The notes under the pieces are model-generated. The model had not been told where the DNA came from. It worked only from the letters and a program-made list of their open reading frames with translations, and searched no databases. The position numbers and the translations under genes were made by a program. A stretch of DNA of 39,022 nt, taken from positions 1 to 39,022 of the IMG/VR virus record IMGVR_UViG_3300035688_000233. The stretch is one strand, 5' to 3'. The DNA is from a virus. This document shows, in pieces, positions 30,599 through 38,075 of the stretch (positions are counted from its first letter, which is position 1; every line of letters starts with the position of its first letter).

Positions 30599-32041
30599 AT
30601 GGGAAATATATTTGAAAATCTGAGGGAGTGGCTGCTAGAACCGTTGATGGGGCAGCCCTACGCGGAAAAGAAGAAGGATATTGAGAAGAGGCGCAAATAC
30701 CGACGGGGGGACCAGAAAGCACCGTTGAAGGGCGGGGATGACTGCATTATCGTCAATTTTACGGGGCTGATCGTGGACAGGTGCGTGTCGCAGCTCTTCG
30801 GGAAGGAGATCAAGTTCGATTTACCGGGGGAGGATGATGCTCCAGAATCGCTGTACATCAACCAGGTCTGGAGGGCAAACCACAAACAGCGGCTGCTGAA
30901 GGCGGTGGCGACATACGGCGCGGAGGCGGGGACGTGCTACATCAAGATCCTGCCGGACAGGGCGATGGATGAGGAGGGGAAACCGGTGCCGAGGCTGATC
31001 AGCATCGACCCGGCGTCGGTGCAGATGGAGACGGAGGAGGAGGACTGCGAGACGGTGATCCGGTATACCATCGGGTATACGATCCATGACGAGGCGACGG
31101 ATAAGGACATTGCGAGGAAGCAGGTGATCGAGAGGGGGGCGAGGCTGGTGGACGAATATGGTTTTGTCATTCCGCCAGTCGTTGATACGAGCGGGCACGG
31201 CGATGCCTCCGGTGCCGTGCCCCAACCGGAGGGGAGGGCAGCGGTCGGATGGGTTATCCAGAATTATCACTCGGAGGGAGACAGCCGCTGGATACTGGAT
31301 TCCGAGGTGATGTGGGAATGGGATTTCGCGCCGCTGATCCACTGGAAGAACATGCCGGAGAACGGATCGGCATACGGCAGGCCGGACGTGACGGACGACA
31401 TCATGGACCTGCAGGACAAGTTCAACTTCGTGATCTCGAATACGGGGAAGATTATCAAATTCCACGCGCACCCGAAGACGTGGGGCAAACTGTTTGGGAA
31501 GGCGGAAAATGCGACCTGGGGGGTGGATGACATGCTGCTGTCGAATAATCCAGAGGCGCACCTGGAGAACCTGGAGATGGAGAGCGACCTGGGGTCGAGC
31601 CTGAATTTCATCCGGTTCTTGAGGCAGGCGCTGTTCGACATCGCGCGGTCGGTGGACATAGACAGCCTGGCGGACAAGCTGGGGGCGTTGACGAATTTCG
31701 CGCTGCGGGTGTTGTACCAGGATGCGATGGACAAGCTGGAGGACAAGCGCGGCTCGTATGGGGAGGCGCTGGTGGCGATCAATCATGCGCTGCTGGAGCT
31801 GGCGGGGATGGGTGACACGGACGGCGGAGAGGTGATCTGGCCGGAGGTGCTGCCGCTGGACGAGATAGGGCAGGCGAACGCACTGAGCACGGACATGAAC
31901 CTGGGGCTGGTGAGCAAGCAGACGGCGTCGGACAGGCGAGGGTACGTGTGGGTGGATGAGGAGGATAGGATCGCTAAAGAGAAGCAGGAGGGGGATAACG
32001 TGGGGGCGGCGCTGCTGCGGGCGTTTGGGCAGGGGAAATGA
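30599..32041 (+). CDS. Portal protein (SPP1 gp6-like)
   Basis: A 480-aa portal, the dodecameric ring for DNA entry. Order and motifs fit SPP1-type portals: N-terminal VNFTGLIVDRCVSQLFGKEI, a central SAYGRPDVTDDIMDLQDKFN segment and a C-terminal helical crown with ALTNFALRVLYQDAMDKL. Residues 199-211 (GHGDASGAVPQPE) are encoded by a palindrome inserted in frame at 31193, in a loop before VGWVIQNYHSEG. GGAG lies 7 bases before the ATG. Confidence 0.92.
   Translation: MGNIFENLREWLLEPLMGQPYAEKKKDIEKRRKYRRGDQKAPLKGGDDCIIVNFTGLIVDRCVSQLFGKEIKFDLPGEDDAPESLYINQVWRANHKQRLLKAVATYGAEAGTCYIKILPDRAMDEEGKPVPRLISIDPASVQMETEEEDCETVIRYTIGYTIHDEATDKDIARKQVIERGARLVDEYGFVIPPVVDTSGHGDASGAVPQPEGRAAVGWVIQNYHSEGDSRWILDSEVMWEWDFAPLIHWKNMPENGSAYGRPDVTDDIMDLQDKFNFVISNTGKIIKFHAHPKTWGKLFGKAENATWGVDDMLLSNNPEAHLENLEMESDLGSSLNFIRFLRQALFDIARSVDIDSLADKLGALTNFALRVLYQDAMDKLEDKRGSYGEALVAINHALLELAGMGDTDGGEVIWPEVLPLDEIGQANALSTDMNLGLVSKQTASDRRGYVWVDEEDRIAKEKQEGDNVGAALLRAFGQGK
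31193..31232 (+). repeat. Palindrome family member inside the portal gene
   Basis: Arms GGGCACGGC/GCCGTGCCC, 12-base loop, right end CAACCGGAGG. The same arms occur at 35992. Confidence 0.9.
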
Positions 32042-32580
32042 TGATAAATCGAGGGCGGGAAGAACTTGCTCTTAAGTTATTAAAGATTGATGAGAAACAG
32101 CTAATATTTGATTGCATTGGAATGGGGTATAAAAAATGCTCAAAATGCGGAAAGACAAAAAAAATATCGGAATATTATCAAAAGAAAAATCTTAAATGTG
32201 TTTATCCTAATCAATGCAAGCAATGTATGAAAAAAGAATTCAGAAAATATCGGGTAAAAAATGCCGAAAAAATCCATGAATTGAGTAAAGGGGTTCATTT
32301 GAAGCATAAATATAATATGAGTTTATTAGATTTAGAAAAGATAAAAGAATCTCAATCGTCAAAATGTCCAACTTGCCATGAAATAAAAAAATTAGAAGTT
32401 GACCATGATCATTACACAAATAAAGTGAGGGGTCTTTTATGCCATCAATGTAATGTTGCTGTTGGATGTATAAGAGACAGCCCATTAATCGCGAAAGAAA
32501 TAATGAATTATTTAATCGCAAGTGAGGCAAGGGGTATTAATTATAAACATTTTATGTGGGGTAATATTTTTGATGACTAA
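32038..32580 (+). CDS. HNH endonuclease, endonuclease VII-like
   Basis: A 180-aa nuclease. Two C-x2-C zinc pairs at the N-terminus (KCSKCGKTKK, QCKQCMKK), then the endonuclease VII-type core CPTCHEIKKLEVDHDHYTNK and LLCHQCNVAVG. Composition is far more AT-rich than portal and head genes on either side, and it sits in a tight overlap between them, so it is likely a homing or mobile insertion; a role in resolving DNA branches is an alternative. It overlaps both neighbours (4 and 8 bases). Confidence 0.92.
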   Translation: MMINRGREELALKLLKIDEKQLIFDCIGMGYKKCSKCGKTKKISEYYQKKNLKCVYPNQCKQCMKKEFRKYRVKNAEKIHELSKGVHLKHKYNMSLLDLEKIKESQSSKCPTCHEIKKLEVDHDHYTNKVRGLLCHQCNVAVGCIRDSPLIAKEIMNYLIASEARGINYKHFMWGNIFDD

Positions 32581-33541
32581 TACGGTTTTAGATCTAGCGG
32601 CGGAGTTTCGGGCGGGATTACTGGCTCAGGATGCGGAGGTGCTGGAAAGGCTGGTGGGGGCGTATCTGCAGTTGTATGGAAGGTTGAAGGATAAGATCGA
32701 TATTTTTTTGCTGAAGTACGAGCTGCTGGAGGAGCCGACGAAGGCGGCGGTGGCGCGGTTGGCGCAGTACGGGGATTTGCTGCAGGCGATAGAGGAGGAG
32801 CTGGCGAAGTACAGTGCGTATGCGGAGGTGGAGATCTCGGGGGCGGCGCGGGCGGCGATAGAGCTGGCGATCAGGGATACGACGGCTTACCTGAATTTCT
32901 ACGGGCTGGAGCGACCGGCGATGCTGCCGACGAAGGCGATCGAGGCGATGTTGGGATTTTTGAAGCCGGATGGTCCGCTGTACGCGAGGCTGGGGGAGCT
33001 GGCGGGTGCCCATGCGGCGAAGGTGGGGGATGCGATCCTGGAGGGGGTGGGATTGGGATACAACCCGATAAAAGTTGCAAAATCAATCGAGAACTACATG
33101 GGGGGCGGTTTGACGGATGCGCTGCGCAACGCGAGGACGGTGCAGCTTTATTCATACCGGGAGGCGACGCGGGCGAACTACATGATGAACTCGGACGTGG
33201 TGCAGGGCTGGATCTGGTGGGCGGAGCTGGATGACGAGGTGTGCATGGCGTGCGCGGCGGAGCACGGGGAGGTGCACGGTTTGGAGGAGAATTTGGACGG
33301 ACATTACAACTGCCGGTGTGCGATGCTGCCGTACCTTGGCGATAACCCGGTGGAGCAGGGCGGGGAGGAGTGGTTCGAGGGGTTGAGCGAGGACATGCAG
33401 AGGCAGATGATGGGGGAGGAGAAGTTCGAGGCATGGAGCGAGGGGAAGTTCGATTTTGGAGATCTGGCGACGACGACGCATTCGGATGTGTTCGGGGACA
33501 TGCGGGTGGAGAGGTCGCTGCAGGAGTTGGTGGGAGGATGA
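32573..33541 (+). CDS. Minor head protein (SPP1 gp7/Mu gpF-like)
   Basis: A 322-aa head morphogenesis protein that accompanies the portal. It begins MTNTVLDLAAEF at 32573; the C-terminal half has LRNARTVQLYSYREATRANY, then ELDDEVCMACAAEHG ... HYNCRCAML, the Cys-bearing signature of the gp7/gpF family. It would normally follow the portal directly, but the HNH gene separates them. The last 60 residues are acidic and probably flexible. Confidence 0.9.
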   Translation: MTNTVLDLAAEFRAGLLAQDAEVLERLVGAYLQLYGRLKDKIDIFLLKYELLEEPTKAAVARLAQYGDLLQAIEEELAKYSAYAEVEISGAARAAIELAIRDTTAYLNFYGLERPAMLPTKAIEAMLGFLKPDGPLYARLGELAGAHAAKVGDAILEGVGLGYNPIKVAKSIENYMGGGLTDALRNARTVQLYSYREATRANYMMNSDVVQGWIWWAELDDEVCMACAAEHGEVHGLEENLDGHYNCRCAMLPYLGDNPVEQGGEEWFEGLSEDMQRQMMGEEKFEAWSEGKFDFGDLATTTHSDVFGDMRVERSLQELVGG

Positions 33542-33553
33542 CCCCACCCCTGA

Positions 33554-33586
33554 CCCCTCCCCAAATTCTGCGAATTTGGAGAGGGG
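33554..33586 (+). repeat. 15-bp inverted repeat
   Basis: Arms CCCCTCCCCAAATTC (33554-33568) and GAATTTGGAGAGGGG (33572-33586), one mismatch, loop TGC. It differs from the GGGC family. It lies just before the small basic gene. Confidence 0.85.
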
Positions 33587-33601
33587 AAATGGAGGAATGG
33601 A

Positions 33602-33763
33602 ATGCCATATAAGACGGTGAGATTGAAAGGGGGGAGGGTGAGGGCGACGAACAAGAGCACGGGGAAGAAGCGGACGTTCCGGAGCAAGGGGGCGTTCAAG
33701 CGCTGGAGCCGGGTGGCGCGGGCGTATGATCACGGCTGGAGGCCGAGGGGGAGGAGGCATTGA
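33602..33763 (+). CDS. Small, very basic protein (53 aa)
   Basis: The frame gives MPYKTVRLKGGRVRATNKST and continues with GKKRTFRSKGAFKRWSRVAR to end in RPRGRRH: about one third Lys/Arg and almost no acidic residues. GGAGG precedes the ATG. It sits between minor head protein and scaffold. Such a protein could bind DNA or the packaging machinery, or be enclosed in the capsid. No family recognised. Confidence 0.72.
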   Translation: MPYKTVRLKGGRVRATNKSTGKKRTFRSKGAFKRWSRVARAYDHGWRPRGRRH

Positions 33764-33765
33764 GG

Positions 33766-33792
33766 TTGACAGGAGTAAAAATCTGATATAAT
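33766..33792 (+). promoter_or_regulatory. Consensus promoter of leader RNA 2
   Basis: -35 TTGACA (33766-33771), 15-base spacer, -10 TATAAT (33787-33792). Spacer is short, hexamers are perfect. It begins 3 bases after the basic protein's stop. Confidence 0.78.
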
Positions 33793-33801
33793 GGAGTGAA
33801 A

Positions 33802-33827
33802 GGGCGGTTCGTGAACCGCCCCAACAG
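33802..33827 (+). repeat. Palindrome family member within leader RNA 2
   Basis: Arms GGGCGGTTC/GAACCGCCC, loop GT, right end CAACAG. Confidence 0.92.
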
Positions 33828-33871
33828 AATAGCAGGTCCCCGGAGGGTGAGGGGACCAGGGACGAGTTGAG

Positions 33872-33905
33872 CGCCGTCGTGTCAAGAGACACGGCGGCGT
33901 TTTTT
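33872..33905 (+). terminator. Terminator of leader RNA 2
   Basis: 12-bp stem with the same arms as RNA 1, loop AAGA, followed by six T (33900-33905). Confidence 0.88.
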
Positions 33906-33974
33906 GTTGGAGAAGGGCGGCTGGAGGAGATCCTTCGGCTACGCCTCAGGATGACAATAAAAGGGAGAGTCGAG

Positions 33975-34529
33975 ATGACTAAAGAGCAGGAAGCTGCCGA
34001 GAAGGCAGCGAAGGAAACCACCAAGACGGTGGAGGCAGAGGTTGAGGCCGAGACGGCGGAAACGGAAGGGACCGAGAAGGTAGCTTCCAAAACCGAAACC
34101 AAAGAGGATGAGGCTTTCGACCAAGTGCGGGCGATGGAGACAATCCGGAACCTGCGCGAGATCGAGAAACAGGCCAAGAGAGACAAGGCCGAACTCGAAC
34201 GTCTTAAGAAGCTGGAAGAGGAGCGCAAACTGGCGGATCTGTCAGAGACAGACCGCTTAAAGGCACAAATCGTAAAACTAGAAAAGACGATCGAGGAACT
34301 GACAACCAGACAGATGCAGATCGAGGCTGCGGAGAAGGTCAAGCTGCCGATGATTTTCGCCGACCGGATCAGGGGCGAGACGCCCGAGGAGATGGAGGCG
34401 GATGCCAAGGCACTGCTAGAGGCAATGCCGAAGGGGAAGGGTACCCCGGACACGGGGGAGACCAACCCAGGCGAGAACAAGATCACCGGGGAGACGGATG
34501 CGCAGCGGAGGAAGCGTCTGATTGGATAA
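33975..34529 (+). CDS. Capsid scaffold protein
   Basis: A 184-aa, highly charged, helical protein that directs capsid assembly and is absent from the mature head. The N-terminus is Glu/Lys/Thr-rich and disordered; about 50-130 is coiled coil (RNLREIEKQAKRDKAELERL, AQIVKLEKTIEELTTRQMQI); the end is a short basic patch (AQRRKRLIG), typical for coat binding. Its position immediately before the major capsid gene supports the role. ATG 33975 has GGGAGAG upstream. Confidence 0.88.
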   Translation: MTKEQEAAEKAAKETTKTVEAEVEAETAETEGTEKVASKTETKEDEAFDQVRAMETIRNLREIEKQAKRDKAELERLKKLEEERKLADLSETDRLKAQIVKLEKTIEELTTRQMQIEAAEKVKLPMIFADRIRGETPEEMEADAKALLEAMPKGKGTPDTGETNPGENKITGETDAQRRKRLIG

Positions 34530-34533
34530 TGAA

Positions 34534-34561
34534 GGGCTGGGAAACCCAGCCCCTACGGAGG
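34534..34561 (+). repeat. Palindrome family member
   Basis: Arms GGGCTGGG/CCCAGCCC, loop AAA, right end CTACGGAGG, which itself is the ribosome site of the capsid gene. Confidence 0.93.
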
Positions 34562-34569
34562 AATAAATT

Positions 34570-35439
34570 ATGACAACAGGACGAAATCTTTGGGCGGATA
34601 TTTCCGACATCGCTAACGCGGTGCAGGAAGATGCCTATTTTATAGTGCGAGAAGCGGCGATCATGCAGAACTTCGTGCTGGTTTTCAACGACATGAAGGG
34701 AATGAATCTGCGGAAGGGTTACAAATATTCGAGTGGGACGGCCAAGACGATCGGCGAGGACGATGACCTGGTCTCGGACACGTTCACGCCTTCGGTAGAT
34801 CAAACGCTGACACCGGCGGAAATCGGCGAGCAGTTTTTCATCACCGATTCGCGCAGGGACAGCGAGGCGCCGGAGAATATCATGACGGATGCGGCGCAGG
34901 AGCTGGGCTTCGCAGCGGCTGACAAGATCAACAACGACCTGGCGGGCGACATGGCGTCGCTGACGGGCGGTACGATTGGCACGGCAGGATCGGCGATCAC
35001 GTGGGGCTATGTGGCTGCAGCAATCGCAAGGGCGCGCAACGCCAGCAAAAACCTGGCGGTACCACTGAACTGCGTGATTCACGGCTACCAGGCGGCTGTG
35101 CTGGGAAAGACGGCCAGCATAGCGGGGGCTTCGGTGGTGAATGCGCCCGGGGTGCAGGACGTGGTCACGCGGCGGGGCATGGAGCAGGCGTTTACATTCC
35201 TGGGAGTGCCGATCTGGCAGGTGTTCGTGACACCTGACAGCTCGGATGATTTCACCGGAGGAGTGTTCCCGAGGAAGGCGCTGGCGATCGACTGGCGGCG
35301 TGCGATCCGGGTGGCTCCAGAAAGGGACGAATCACGGCGCGGGCTGGAGTTGAACATGAGCGCTGTCTATGCTCACGGTATCTGGCGTCCTCTATTGGGC
35401 GTCAAGATGATCTTCGACGCTACGGCGCCGACGAGCTAG
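34570..35439 (+). CDS. Major capsid protein (HK97 fold)
   Basis: A 289-aa coat protein. It follows scaffold and precedes a small decoration gene. N-terminal helix IVREAAIMQNFVLVFNDM, a GYKYSSGTAKTIGEDDDLVS E-loop-like region, a long helix (APENIMTDAAQELGFAAADK) and a C-terminal block RRAIRVAPERDESRRGLEL fit HK97-fold capsids. It lacks an N-terminal delta domain, consistent with a separate scaffold gene. GGAGG is provided by the palindrome. Confidence 0.9.
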   Translation: MTTGRNLWADISDIANAVQEDAYFIVREAAIMQNFVLVFNDMKGMNLRKGYKYSSGTAKTIGEDDDLVSDTFTPSVDQTLTPAEIGEQFFITDSRRDSEAPENIMTDAAQELGFAAADKINNDLAGDMASLTGGTIGTAGSAITWGYVAAAIARARNASKNLAVPLNCVIHGYQAAVLGKTASIAGASVVNAPGVQDVVTRRGMEQAFTFLGVPIWQVFVTPDSSDDFTGGVFPRKALAIDWRRAIRVAPERDESRRGLELNMSAVYAHGIWRPLLGVKMIFDATAPTS

Positions 35440-35449
35440 GAGGTGTGAA

Positions 35450-35845
35450 GTGGATCTAATAACAGTCAATACATGTATCACGGACCCGGGGGCAGATAAC
35501 AAGCACATCTTCCTGTTCAAGGCACCGAGTGCTTCGCTAGGCGGAGGTGCGCGGGTTCTTTCGGCTCATGCACATTCACAATCACAGGGTGCTGGGACGT
35601 CGTTCTCGCTGGCGCTGCACAAGTACAGCTCGGCGGGGACACCGGCGGTGAACGGGACGATCGCAGCGGCGATCGGCGGGACGGCCGGAACGGTCTGGAC
35701 GGAGGGCGTGCCGCAGGCGTTCACAATCGATGCGGATTATGCCTTCCTGGATGCGGGCGAGTGGCTGGTGATCGACTACCAGGAGGATGCTGCACTGGCG
35801 GTGGTGGGGGCGAACATCACGGTCGTGATGCAGATGGGCAAATAA
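35450..35845 (+). CDS. Capsid decoration or auxiliary head protein
   Basis: A 131-aa protein with a GTG start and AGGAGGTG 6 bases upstream. It is beta-rich and Ala/Gly/Thr-rich (GTIAAAIGGTAGTVWTEG, GEWLVIDYQEDAALAV), the usual make-up of head decoration proteins. Position after the capsid gene supports this. It is followed by a palindrome and a folded noncoding element. Confidence 0.65.
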   Translation: MDLITVNTCITDPGADNKHIFLFKAPSASLGGGARVLSAHAHSQSQGAGTSFSLALHKYSSAGTPAVNGTIAAAIGGTAGTVWTEGVPQAFTIDADYAFLDAGEWLVIDYQEDAALAVVGANITVVMQMGK

Positions 35846-35848
35846 TTT

Positions 35849-35872
35849 GGGCAGGGCGACCCTGCCCCTACA
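35849..35872 (+). repeat. Palindrome family member
   Basis: Arms GGGCAGGG/CCCTGCCC, loop CGA, right end CTACA. Confidence 0.92.
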
Positions 35873-35873
35873 A

Positions 35874-35930
35874 AGCGCCAGGATAGCCGTATACGGCGAA
35901 AAGCGGACCCTCCCGCCGCTTCCTGGCGCT
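35874..35930 (+). other. Predicted three-way junction element
   Basis: Outer arms AGCGCCAGGA (35874-35883) and TCCTGGCGCT (35921-35930) pair perfectly over 10 bp. Inside are GCCGTATACGGC (35886-35897, self-complementary) and AGCGG/CCGCT (35902-35906, 35916-35920). No T run follows. It lies 25 bases before the FkbM gene. Confidence 0.7.
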
Positions 35931-35955
35931 ATTTGGGAGATGTGAGGAGGCACAG

Positions 35956-38007
35956 ATGAATGATATGCCGAGGGAATCGGGCACGGCGAATGGGCACGGC
36001 ACAAAACCCGCCGTGCCCCTACGGGGGAGGTGGTGCGGGATCGGGTTGTACAACCCGGACGGGAGCATGAGCATTCCGGACGCAGAGGGGAATGAGAAAC
36101 AAATCAGTATAGATGGCAAGGGCGTGATCATTCCAGGCGGGTTCAAAAATCCGTTGAATTTTGTATTTAACGAGCCGGACGGGATCGAGTACATCGTGCT
36201 GCGGGAGATCGAGCGGGATTACCGGCTGGACGAATGCGGGTTGACGAAGGACAGCCTAGTGATCGATATTGGGGCGCACGTGGGGGTGGTGAGCATGTAC
36301 TTGTCGAAGAAGTACGGGTGCCGGGTGCTGGCATATGAGCCGGAGGGGGGGAATTGCGAGAGGCTGATCAGAAACATCGAGACGAATGGACTGGGTGGAT
36401 TGATCCGGGCGTGGCAACTGGCGGTGACGGGGGATGGGCGGGAGGTGACGATCAGCAAGGATGATGTAAATTCAGGCGGGGGGAACATCTATGCGGAGGG
36501 GGGGGAAACAGTCAATTCAGTTACTTTGAAAGATATTATGGAATTAATAGCGGATAAAGAAATTGATCTACTAAAAGTTGATTGCGAGGGGGCGGAGTAT
36601 GAGATTTTCGAGGATCTGGAGCCGTTGAAGCGGGTGCGGGCGATACGGGGGGAGTTTCATCGGGGGTTTGGGGATGCGGAGAAATTATTGGAGAGGGTGC
36701 GGGCTGCCGTGCCGGATACGGTGGTGACGATGCAGGGGACCCCCCCGGCCAATAAAAGGGCGCAACGTGTCGCGCTCAAAGAAGTGGAGATTAGCAATAT
36801 ACCGCTGCGCCCCAACGGGCCCGCCGGGAAATTGCGGATCCATTGGCTGGCGTGTGCGCCATGGACGGCGGTGGGTTATGGGAACCAGACGAAGATTTTC
36901 GTGCCGAGGCTGAAAACGGCGGGGCACGAGATCAGCATCACGGCGCTGTACGGGCTGGAGGGTGCGCCGTTACACTGGGGGGATGTCAAGGTATATCCGA
37001 AGGGATTCCATCTGTATGGACAGGATATCGCGGCGGCGAATGCAGGTATCGAGAAGGCGGATATCCTGATCAGCCTGCTGGATGCTTGGGTATGCGAGCC
37101 GGATATGCTGGCGATGAACAAGCAGCGCTGGGTGCCGTGGTTCCCGGTGGACAGCGAGCCGCTGGCGGCCAGCATCCGGGAGAATGTGGCGAGGGCGTAC
37201 AAGCGGATCGTCTTCAGCCAATTTGCGGAGAGGATGATGGAGCAGGCGGGGCTGGATTATTACTACGTGCCGCATGGTATAGATACCAAAAAATTTACGC
37301 CAAAAGATCGAGCGGAGAGCCGGAAGATGCTGGGGCTGCCGGAGGACGCGTATATCGTTGGGATGGTGGCGGCGAACAAGGGCAATCCAAGCAGGAAATG
37401 TTTTTGCGAGCAGATTGCGGCGTTCCAAACGCTGAGGATGGCGCACAAGGATGCGGTGATGTACCTGCACACATACGACGGGTCGAGCGGGGCGCATGGG
37501 GCGGTGAACCTGGTGGAGTATATCAAGGGGCTGGATTTGAAACTGGGGAAGGAAATTTACATCTGCAACCAGCACATGTATCACCTGAGCTATGGGGATA
37601 CATACATGGCGGCAGCGTACTCAGCGATGGACGTGTTGACGAACGTGTCGGCGGGGGAGGGGTTCGGGATCCCGATCGTGGAGGCGCAGGCGTGCGGGAC
37701 GCCGGTGATCGTTGGTGACTGGACGAGCATGAGCGAGCTATGTTTCAGCGGGCGCAAAGTTCGGAAGGAGGAGGCGGCGCCGTTCTACACGGGGATCGGT
37801 GTGTTCCAGTTCGTGCCGCGGATCGAGTCGATTGCGAGCCTGATGCTGGCGGAGTACGAGCATCCGCACAGCCGGGAGAAGGCGCGCGAGGGGGTGCTGG
37901 CGTATGAGGCGGACCTGGTGGTAGAGAAGTACTGGGAGCCGGTACTCATGGATATCGGCAGGTGCATCGAGGAGGGGGCGAGCAAGCTGGAGCTGGTGAG
38001 GTTTTGA
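35956..38007 (+). CDS. FkbM methyltransferase fused to GT4-like glycosyltransferase
   Basis: A 683-aa two-enzyme protein. Domain 1 (about 75-265): SAM-dependent FkbM methyltransferase with VIDIGAHVG (102-110) and LLKVDCEGAEYEIF. Domain 2 (about 292-675): glycosyltransferase that opens KLRIHWLACAPW, like a free-standing start, and has VSAGEGFGIPIVEAQACGTP (donor site). The joining segment (about 268-291) is encoded by a palindrome (36757-36818), and residues 7-24 by another (35992). GAGG precedes the ATG. Likely role: decorating virion proteins or altering host glycans. Confidence 0.9.
   Translation: MNDMPRESGTANGHGTKPAVPLRGRWCGIGLYNPDGSMSIPDAEGNEKQISIDGKGVIIPGGFKNPLNFVFNEPDGIEYIVLREIERDYRLDECGLTKDSLVIDIGAHVGVVSMYLSKKYGCRVLAYEPEGGNCERLIRNIETNGLGGLIRAWQLAVTGDGREVTISKDDVNSGGGNIYAEGGETVNSVTLKDIMELIADKEIDLLKVDCEGAEYEIFEDLEPLKRVRAIRGEFHRGFGDAEKLLERVRAAVPDTVVTMQGTPPANKRAQRVALKEVEISNIPLRPNGPAGKLRIHWLACAPWTAVGYGNQTKIFVPRLKTAGHEISITALYGLEGAPLHWGDVKVYPKGFHLYGQDIAAANAGIEKADILISLLDAWVCEPDMLAMNKQRWVPWFPVDSEPLAASIRENVARAYKRIVFSQFAERMMEQAGLDYYYVPHGIDTKKFTPKDRAESRKMLGLPEDAYIVGMVAANKGNPSRKCFCEQIAAFQTLRMAHKDAVMYLHTYDGSSGAHGAVNLVEYIKGLDLKLGKEIYICNQHMYHLSYGDTYMAAAYSAMDVLTNVSAGEGFGIPIVEAQACGTPVIVGDWTSMSELCFSGRKVRKEEAAPFYTGIGVFQFVPRIESIASLMLAEYEHPHSREKAREGVLAYEADLVVEKYWEPVLMDIGRCIEEGASKLELVRF
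35992..36027 (+). repeat. Palindrome family member inside the FkbM N-terminus
   Basis: Arms GGGCACGGC/GCCGTGCCC, 9-base loop, right end CTACGGGGG. A GGGCACGGC is also present just before (35980-35988). Confidence 0.9.
36757..36818 (+). repeat. Palindrome family member at the enzyme fusion point
   Basis: Arms GGGCGCA/TGCGCCC, about 41-base loop, right end CAACGGG. In frame between the two domains. Confidence 0.75.
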
Positions 38008-38036
38008 TTAGATATGAAGTTTGATGAGACGGACCA

Positions 38037-38061
38037 GGGCGATGCATGCATCGCCCCTACA
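38037..38061 (+). repeat. Palindrome family member
   Basis: Arms GGGCGATGCA/TGCATCGCCC, no loop, right end CTACA. Between the fusion gene and the HNH gene. Confidence 0.92.
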
Positions 38062-38075
38062 AATACGAGGTTTTG

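Larger units (their letters stand above)
33799..33905 (+). ncRNA. Leader/small RNA 2, ahead of capsid genes
   Basis: About 107 bases. Stems: GGGCGGTTC/GAACCGCCC (33802-33821), GGTCCCC/GGGGACC (33835-33857) and a 12-bp terminator stem (33872-33883 with 33888-33899) with six T. The part from 33833 to the stem matches RNA 1 with one indel and a two-base loop change. The scaffold gene starts 70 bases beyond the terminator. Same interpretation as RNA 1. Confidence 0.72.

Noticed and set aside
33152-34486. Long minus-strand frame of 444 codons
   Set aside because: It is antisense to the minor head, basic protein, leader RNA and scaffold regions. High GC in codon position 3 of the real genes explains such shadows.
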